NCBI GenBank assembly: GCA_001466705.2
Contig: LATX02000177.1
Span: 124,001 to 188,000 of the forward strand
From: Moniliophthora roreri
Lineage: Eukaryota > Basidiomycota > Agaricomycetes > Agaricales > Marasmiaceae
Direction: 5' to 3'
DNA length: 64,000 nt
Of the stretch, positions 56,677 through 64,000 are shown piece by piece (within the stretch, counting starts at the first letter, position 1; each line of letters opens with the position of its first letter). Both the position numbers and the translations under genes were made by a program. The notes under the pieces were generated by a model. That model was given only the letters and a program-made list of their open reading frames with translations, made no database searches and had not been told where the DNA came from.

Positions 56677-57690
56677 TTATTTCTGGTACATGAACTTTCT
56701 CCTTTCCCAAGCAGAAATCAGTTCCTCAATACCAAGCATGTCATGGCAAATCATATTGCTAAGATTGGAGATGTAGTCTGTTTGGACTTGATCATTGAGC
56801 TCTTTGACACAACTATAAGCCTCATTATCGGTACCAAAGGCTCTATAGACCATTGAGTAAAGGTGGCCACTGCTTTCCGATATCCTTTCAAAGCCATTGT
56901 AAATCTCCGGAAGAATTGCCTCTGACTCCATACCAGCCAGCATGTTTTTTCTGGTGGCACTGTGCTTTTGATAAACAGCATTGAGAAACTCTTGATAGGT
57001 AGTAGCTCCATACTTCTGATGATAGGCTTCAATTCTTGACTCGATTCTTTGAAGTTTATGTAGCCAGATTGGCTCCATGCTAGAGAAGCTGGTATCAGTA
57101 ATGAGAGCAATGTAAACGGTATTGGCACACACCTTTTGCCTGATTTATCATCTTGTCTTTCTTCTTGATCTCCTCTAGCTTCTTGAATGGTTGTGGAGTT
57201 ACTTAATTCCTAGTATATGAGAGACAGAGAGCTGCCCAGCAAAATCATATCACGCATGAAATTGGCTTATTGTCTCCCATGCTTCAGACATAACCCCTCC
57301 TGTTGATGCGATGTCACCTAAGAGTAGTAAGAGTGATGCTTTCAGAAGGTAAAGCAGGTAGCCCCTATGGTGACTTACTCTATCTTCCGCCATTTGCTGA
57401 TTTTGGCCTTGTGTCTGTTTGGCAAGAAATATCTCTCAGATGATCTACTTTGTTAAATCAGGATATCACTTACTTTTCATATGATTTTGCACTCTTCAGG
57501 CAGTTGGCAGCCTGTTTTTCCTCCTTGGTGTTATACAGTCTGACCCAAGGCACAAGAGTTAAGAGCAAGATCAGCGGAGCACGTGCATGAAGCTGACATC
57601 TTCAGTTGTGGTGTCTGACCTTTTCATTTGGCCACATACTGGCTCCATAAGTATAATTATTGTTCATTCCAATACTAGAAATCTGGCTGT
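56677..57690 (-). CDS. Hypothetical protein, transposon neighbourhood
   Basis: The 3' exon is open over about 145 codons to a stop at 56677 and is protein-like (WLHKLQRIESRIEAYHQKYG, NMICHDMLGIEELISAWERR). Upstream exon candidates on the same strand are KKLEEIKKKDKMINQAK (about 57180-57130), LYNTKEEKQAANCLKSAKSY (about 57540-57480) and MNNNYTYGASMWPNEK (about 57670-57620). It is charged and helix-prone. I do not recognise the family. Its place between two mobile elements suggests it belongs to one, but this is inference. The start is not resolved. Confidence 0.35.
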
Positions 57691-58176
57691 AAAAATTCTT
57701 CACAGGTAAATGGGCATATGAGTGATAGAGAACAAGAATTAGTTTGAGTGCCTAGTGCCTGACCAGTGCTCGGTGCACACCTCTGAGTCAGTAATGCAGT
57801 GTGAGATTACTGCCGTGGTCCTTTTTAGGCATAGGGAAAGAGGTTCAAAAGGTAGAATAGCAGAAACACTGTAGAATTACAAGCTATATACACAGAAAGC
57901 CCTGCATCTCATTGAACCCCAGTAGCCACATTTCTCCCTTCATTAGTAAACACCCAACTTCTGCAAAATCGAGTGATGAAAACTATGCATCAAATGCATA
58001 GCATTCTGAGAACCAGTCACCACATCACTCTTATTGTCAGCAAATACAAAGCTGCTTGATCATAGTGCATACAATTGAGACTCTTCAGTGTTGTGGAGCA
58101 CATGATATGTTTGTCTGGCAACAATTTCATTTCAAATATATGTAGTGGATACACTACTATTACAATAGTCCTGTAC
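57691..58176. other. No gene recognised
   Basis: Spacer of CpG-poor sequence without a supported frame, between the hypothetical gene and the stop codon of the RNase H1 N-domain-like gene. Confidence 0.45.
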
Positions 58177-59151
58177 CTAGGGCGTCAACCAACCAAGACC
58201 AGGCCCGAGGGGAAGATAGTGGGTGCTAGGAGCACTCAAAACCCACGTATGGTCTGGGTACTCAACATCAAATGCTTTGCGGGCCTGTTCTTTATTGGGA
58301 TACCAATGGTAGTAGGCAAATGGAATACTTTCGCACACTTCACATGCAAGCTGTCTGGAAGCACATTTTAGCATCTGAGTCGGGGGTTGGAGTGTTTATG
58401 CTTACCTGCCACGAACCCAACCAACATGAAGGCCCTTTGTTACCACATACCAGTGCTGATCTTCAGAGGGAAGTTGCATTGGAGTCTTGCAGTTTAGGCA
58501 TTTAAGCTCTTGGATGGAACCACCAGTACTCAGATTAGGCTGAGCAATAGAGGTTAATCCAGGCAGAACTGGATGACCTCTATAGTTACGGGGTAACTCA
58601 GGAGCAATAGCAACACCTATGGTGAATCAAATTAGGCAACTTAGGAAACAACAATAAAGGGTACTCACTTGATGTTGTGAAACTCAATCCTGAAGGAACT
58701 GGGTGGGCACCAGGGGCAGAAAGGGAAGTACCTTTCGGGAACATTAGTTTCAATACATGTAGATACAAACAAACAAGGTAGTGCTCACCTGCATTTAATT
58801 GAAAACCGGACCGATCTGGGTGTCAGAGGAGGCAGAGGTTGAGGCTGTGATGCATACCACTCCTAGTAGTGCCTTGCGGCATGTGTGCTATTAACATCAT
58901 TGAGTAAGCCAGGTCTACTGTCCAGCTATTACTAAAACTTACCATTGACCATATCCACAACGTCTTGCAACAATTGCAGAGTGTTGGGTGAGATGAGTGG
59001 GTCTTGGGACGAAGAGCGACCTGCTATTAAACATGACATGGCTATCCAATAGCAACAATGCAAACTTACTAATGTGTTGAAGTAGCTGCCAAAGGATGGC
59101 CTTGAGCAGATCATTGGGGTCTTCAATCTTGGTGCAAGAGGTCTGAGTCAT
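58177..59151 (-). CDS. Protein with RNase H1 N-terminal-like (viroplasmin-type) domain
   Basis: The gene starts at 59151 (MTQTSCTKIEDPNDLLKAIL), has several short introns, and ends at 58177. The middle is Pro/Ser-rich with a CLNCKTP motif. The C-terminal part reads HWYVVTKGLHVGWVRG (58455-58409), then across an intron RQLACEVCESIPFAYYHWYP and NKEQARKAFD. The order WYVV-xG-xVG, a Cys/Val block, then EQARKAF fits the small RNase H1 N-terminal/caulimovirus viroplasmin fold that binds nucleic-acid duplexes. Such domains are common in agaricomycete mobile-DNA genes. No nuclease catalytic domain follows. It reads divergently from the KDZ fragment at 59.7 kb with about 520 bp between. The frame appears open throughout, in contrast with the decayed neighbours. 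Confidence 0.5.
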
Positions 59152-59672
59152 TGTTGAGGGTGGGAAGAAGCAGGGAGGAAATGATTGGAAGTGGCATGGT
59201 TTATATGGCAGGCAGAGGGTTGTAATTCAATGTAACTAGTGGCTGGCTGAATTTGATTGCAGAATCAGCCAATGGTGTTATTTGAGCAAGGAAACAGACA
59301 AATGTGGAGAGTCATAATTCAATCTTGCTAGTCACTGGCTGAAATTCAGTTGCAGAGTAAGCTAATAGTGTCACTAGAACAGAAGAAAAGAGACATACAT
59401 GATCACATCTTGCTCTCTCAATATCAACACTGGGGTCACGGCATAGCAATGAAGATACCTAAGTCATTGTTGTTCATGAAAGAAAAAGCATTATGTCACA
59501 AGTGTGACAAGGACATGCCTTGATAAAGGCTGATCCCACGGTCCAACAGATTGCTGCATCTTCTACTTCCACTATGCTCAAAGCAGAACAGAGTCATATG
59601 GTTAAGACAAATGAGATCAAGCCAGCTCAATTCAAGCATATGTTGTCTTTGAATCGTTGACTAAAGCAAACT

Positions 59673-60705
59673 GTGATTGCTGTTGATTCTATCGTATTGA
59701 GTGCTTCCTCAGAATCTAATATCCCCGAAGAGCCCAGACTATTGTTTGCTGACGATCCATCTGGATACAGCCAGTATTCTCAGCATGACTCAGAGCAACC
59801 TTTGCATAGAGATACTATGATCTCAGAGCCTGTTGGTGAAGAACCCGGGTGGCTTAAAGTCAGAAGGAAGGAAAAGGCTAAGTGTTATTTGGACTCAGTG
59901 TGTCTGAGCCCATTGTTTGAAACATGGCCGTTACTCATTTTATTATGCTAGGATGCTCCCATTCTAAGCTGGAAAGACGAGCATTGTCACAATTACCTTG
60001 ATGCTGTCCTTGCCATGGAGAGAAGAGGTTGAATGTTCAATGGCACCTGTTCCACTCCAAACTGCCATTCAGTGGAAGTCAATTACCAGCATCTTGACTG
60101 TGTCTTGCCTGCGATGTACTGCAAGGAATGCATGCTCATGATGCACAGACATTGTCCTTTGCACAGAGTACAAGTAAGTGTCCCAACCACTATGTAGTTG
60201 TGGTCGAATATTTACTGCCATGTGATGAACACTAGGAATGGAAGAATGACTTCTTTCATACTGCATCCCTTAGAGAAATGGGAATACGAGTTCAATTGGG
60301 ACATCTGGCAGGATCATTTTGTGGTACACCCAAAGCAGAGGAGTGTGAGTTTGTAGTTTTGTCGTCAAGCGGGATCCATATTGTGTTTCTCATGTTTTGT
60401 GAATGTCCCAGTGCAAAAGGTAATTCACTATGTCTAATCAAATGTGTCTATTCTGAAACGATTTCAGCTCACCATATTCAGCTCCTTGAGACAGGCTGGT
60501 GGCCATCATCATACAAATATCCCCAAATGGCTGCAATGTTTGAAGTTATGCGTCAATTCCAGATTCTTAACCTGCAAGGGCATATACCTGCCACTGACTT
60601 CTATTGCTCTCTCGAGCAGATGTCTGATGGAATGGGTCTTAACAAGGATATCCTGGTATATTACTTCATTAAAATATTCATTACAATTGATCTGACATAG
60701 CATAC
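59673..60705 (+). pseudogene. KDZ-type transposase, N-terminal part only
   Basis: The recognisable layout is an N-terminal acidic leader, then a cysteine-cluster region (about 60030-60165, with CKECMLMMHRHCPLHRVQ), an exon beginning VWNGRMTSF and RVQLGHLAGSFC, GIHIVFLMFCECPSAKG (60383-60420), and HIQLLETGWWPSSYKYPQMA through MFEVMRQFQILNLQGHI and FYCSLEQMSDGMGL to about 60650. This matches the CxC2-type zinc cluster and following region of basidiomycete KDZ transposases. The catalytic KDZ core is absent after 60705, and a stop interrupts the frame near 60030 unless spliced. It is therefore an inactive fragment, or the left part of an element whose remainder was deleted. Confidence 0.65.
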
Positions 60706-61819
60706 TCCAATCAGGATAGCTAATGTGCCCAATTTTGGGCTAGACACGAAATTGTGCACTTTTCGCATCCAATACTAGAAAAAGAGCCCAGAAGTACATG
60801 TGATATTCACATGACTTGCTGACCCACAAGCTCTAATACGGCACCTAAACTTTAAGCGCCAGGTCTAATAAGTCTAATAATTGACACTGTAACACAATCT
60901 AGAGGAGGTTAGTAGTCTATACTAGCTCCCTACATTATAGTGAAGCATTGCTGTGAGGGTCCTTGGTCAATAAAACGGGCCAGAAACCACTAATTCTGAA
61001 TGCAAAGGAATAGATATCAGTGGGATCCACAGTCTAAGTGCACTAGATTGTTTGTTTTGTGATCACATTGCAGAATAATGCGTCAATAGACTTAAAACCT
61101 AATTATTACTATTGATAACTAGTATATGGTTGGAACTTGTTCCTATGCAGAGCTTCGAAGACACTCATGCAGATATGACAGCCTTTCAAGGTGTATGTGG
61201 GACAACTGATAGGCAGTGAGTATGCCGGAAATTGTGAATGACTAGCAAGATTGTATGCAGGACAGGAGGAGATTGAATATGGCAGATGTCTAGACCGTGA
61301 CATCTACCAATCCAATGGTAGAAAGCAGCTACACGGAAGTGAACTGGTGGAAGGGGAAACATACCTGCATATACAGCCAGTCCAGAACCCATGGCTACAT
61401 GGAAGTAGCTATGTGGAAGGATTGTATGACCCAGCGACACTCCACACAGGGTCCAAAACCCAATAAATCGACCATTTGGTCACCAAATATACCCAATATA
61501 CCTAATTGCTACACAGAATCAAACTTTTAGGCACGAACACATACAATTTATACCATAAACTAAAACATGCTCATTTTATCTTTTATTTTGTTATTTCCAA
61601 TTATTATTCTGTATATAAAGAGCTATACTTGTAGATACAGGCTCAAGGACCGACTGGTACTTGCACCTTATAGCTCTGCATATCAATTTAGACCTCCATG
61701 CAGCTTCTTAGACCAAGTCTTTATGCACTTGCCAGTCAGCCACTTCTAGTAGAGCCAAGATTTATATATACATATTTCTTGCCTCACTGTATACAATCTG
61801 ATAACCAATCAGTAAACCA
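60706..61819. other. No gene recognised
   Basis: Short frames only. Sequence such as AGCTACACGGAAGTGAACTG and partly similar stretches near 61400 hint at small local duplications, but nothing firm can be said. Confidence 0.4.
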
Positions 61820-62462
61820 CTCATGTTTAAAACCTACACTTTGTGACCCTTGAGTGCAATACTTGAGTCATCTCAACTAGAGTCTTTAGACTCTGCAATC
61901 TAAGCCAGCCAATTGCAGATATAAAGGGTTCTATCCTCTTTCTCACCCCGAATCACTTGAGATAGACTCAGTCTTGTAGCAGACTTGTACAGTGCTTTCT
62001 CACTTATAGAAGCCTCTATTGTGGGTTTTGGTGTGTGTTTTGTGTGTGTGGGTTTTGTAGCTGTGTTTAGTTGCAGAAGCCCTGTTTAGAGAGCTTTTAG
62101 AAGTGAAGATAGCATGTAGCTGTCTTTTAAAGAAGATAGAGTTCCTGCCTCTTCATTTGGAGCCCACTGCAAGGGGTGGATTTTCAATTGAAAAGCTTAC
62201 AAAACTGATCATAACAACTTGATTCACAATCTATCAATTGTGGATTGTTCTGGTTGCAGCTCAAACATGAGCAAGTAACCTATGCAGCATAAAAGCCTTT
62301 ATAAAACTGAAAACTAATTGAAAGATTCCTGTTACCAGGCAAGTGAGAGCAGATGCATGGAGTCCATCTCCTTTACTGCAGCTCAGACACAACACTTGAG
62401 AGGTTGTCTGTCAGAGCAGGGAACTAGTAGATAGACAAGGACCTACAGTGAGTCAAAGGTCC
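61820..62462 (+). promoter_or_regulatory. Probable 5' LTR and leader of a gypsy-like retroelement
   Basis: A TATAAA box at 61920-61925, a pyrimidine-rich start region and a GT-rich stretch (62025-62060) lie 540 bp before the gag-like frame, as expected for U3/R/U5 plus leader. A candidate left end is TGTTTAAAACC near 61824. The right LTR is outside the window, so the boundaries are not proven, and no clear primer-binding site was recognised. Confidence 0.35.
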
Positions 62463-64000
62463 ATGGCCAATTCAACTGAAGTTGAAAGAGGTCATAATCC
62501 ACAAGCAAACTGTGGCGTCCTAAGGACAACTCCTTCACAGCACGTGTATCGTTCCAAGTCTAGAACACCCAACTCTGAAGAAGGCAGCACAGTTGCCGAC
62601 AATGTGTCAGAACTCTCTGGTCTAGAAGAGGATCTTCGATTAGAGAGGTTTTCATTCAATGATTTTATTAGATTGTTTGGTCAACACTACAGTCCTGAAA
62701 GGGATTCAGATACTGAAGTAGTGGAAACACTACTTGCAAACTTAACCTTATGCCTAGACGTTTCACAAGAACATCTTGAAAACAATTTTAATTTTGATCA
62801 AAACCCTGAACCTAACCAAAACCCTATAAACTGTCAAAACAATAAAATGGCTGATTCTGGAAACAGTGGCATTGCTAGGAACACCATGGCTCAAGTAAAG
62901 GCCATGTTAAACAACAGTAGCCTGCCCAAGAAGACTAAGACCACCCCATCTTGGAAGTGTGAAGAACCAAGTTAGTACTGTGGCTAGATGATCTAGATGC
63001 AATTTTTGAAACAGCCAATATTACAAACGGTTGGGTGAAGATTCAGAAAGCGCTAGAATGGATGGAATACACCACCAAAAATGAAATGTCCAGACTAGAG
63101 TTGGCAAAGAAGTCCCACTTAGAAGCCAATTGGGAGGAGTTTAAAAAAGATTTAACTGCTTGCTTCCCCAAAGCAGTGGCAGACTATGAAGGATCTAGAG
63201 ACAAGTTGGAAAGAATAGTCTTGAAATATAAACTCATTCCCATGGACGGGTTGAATAAAGCTCTTGCATTCAACAGGGCTTTTAAGATTGAGGTACAGAA
63301 GCTGTTATCAGCAAAACCAAACCCATTGATCTCCAACGCAGAAGCAGTCAAGTTATATGTGACAGCTTTTGAAAAGAGGCTAATGCGTAAAGCTTTGAGC
63401 GAGGCAAGAAGAGTGTGCGTGCCAGATCTACAGGGACAAAGGAGAGATGATGTGTTCAAACTAGATGAATTAATACAAGCTGTCAAGTCTGTTATGTATG
63501 CTGGAGCAGTCTTGTATATGTCGGAAGATGAGGAGTTTGAGACAGCTCCATGGAACAACAAATGCAGATGACAAGTCTTCAATCCAAAAGGTGTGATAAA
63601 CACAGCACCCACAGTAGGACCAATTCTGCCACAGCATGTAGTCAAACAGGACATGAACAACTGTCAGTTCCAGCAGGACCTAGTGAAAAGAGGTATCTTA
63701 GTAACTAGACCAGGCATGTGGGGCTTTGTATTCAAGGATGGCTCTTATGTCCCAAAAGGAGACGAAAAAGAAACTCAAAAGGAAAAGATGCTGAAATACA
63801 TTAACAAGCGAGGATGGGAATTTCCAATAGCTTCGGTCCATATGCAGTTTGCTACTGAAGAAGAAGATGAGTTCACAGACAGATATGAAGATATGAAACA
63901 AGGAGCTGGAGACCCTGGCAAAGACTACGCAGTGCTAAGACAGCAAGGTGAAGCACAAGGAGAACACATCAAGAAGCTAGAGGAGACAGTACAATACTTG
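62463..64000 (+). pseudogene. Ty3/gypsy-like gag region, frameshifted, running off the window
   Basis: The first frame runs from 62463 to a stop at about 62974. The following frame, shifted by one register, begins at about 62970 with VLWLDDLDAIFE and continues through ALEWMEYTT, NWEEFKKDLTACFP, DYEGSRDKLERIV and a long helical part to a TGA at 63569-63571, after which the same frame continues open to the window edge (GMWGFVFKDGSY, then charged helical sequence). The FxxDLxxxFP-type block and its spacing fit the capsid part of agaricomycete Ty3/gypsy Gag proteins. One frameshift and one in-frame TGA suggest an inactive copy, although recoding cannot be excluded. No protease, reverse transcriptase or integrase is inside the window. 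Confidence 0.6.

Overview
The window looks like nuclear DNA of an agaricomycete basidiomycete. Its genes are broken by many 50-65 nt GT-AG introns (a few GC-AG). It carries agaricomycete protein families: DUF6534 membrane proteins, a questin-oxidase-like protein, a P450 and a Tup1 fragment. It also carries KDZ, Plavaka/CACTA-like, Tc1/mariner-like and Ty3/gypsy-like mobile DNA. Order and genus cannot be fixed from sequence alone; a Cantharellales/Ceratobasidiaceae relative is only a guess.

The window has two halves. Bases 1 to about 41.8 kb are CpG-rich and gene-bearing. They hold a Sec2-type Rab exchange factor (5.0-6.6 kb), a questin-oxidase-like protein beside a secreted berberine-bridge-type FAD oxidase (9.8-13.8 kb), and a membrane-protein neighbourhood. 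That neighbourhood contains five paralogues of one predicted multi-pass membrane family (about 2.2-3.5, 15.4-17.3, 19.2-21.1, 26.4-28.0 and 29.6-31.1 kb), one DUF6534 protein and one small secretory-pathway single-pass protein. A type I membrane protein with a very long Ser/Pro tail follows (34.7-37.5 kb), then a P450 (37.7-40.5 kb) broken by a solo LTR. The tandem paralogues at 15-21 kb are separated by small TIR elements, one nested inside another.

From about 41.8 kb the sequence changes: CpG is almost absent and nearly everything is mobile or repetitive. In order there are: a diverged ~220-bp tandem array; two inverted copies of a CACCTGCAAAAAGTAC-ended element, one with an intron-containing piece of the TUP1 corepressor gene; a tRNA-Leu-like sequence with an 80-bp tandem repeat; a decayed transposon-associated gene with an 18-bp coding minisatellite; a Tc1/mariner-like element with TA target duplication; a gene with an RNase H1 N-terminal-like (viroplasmin-type) domain, divergent from a truncated KDZ transposase; and the 5' part of a Ty3/gypsy-like retroelement running off the right edge.

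The strongest observations are the host-gene-carrying CACTA-like element, the solo LTR in the P450 exon with perfect 5-bp target duplication, the perfect 79-bp hairpin at 3.6 kb, and the membrane-protein paralogue cluster in which three members end in RRxS[V/I]. Exon boundaries were worked out by hand; where a gene start is unresolved this is stated.
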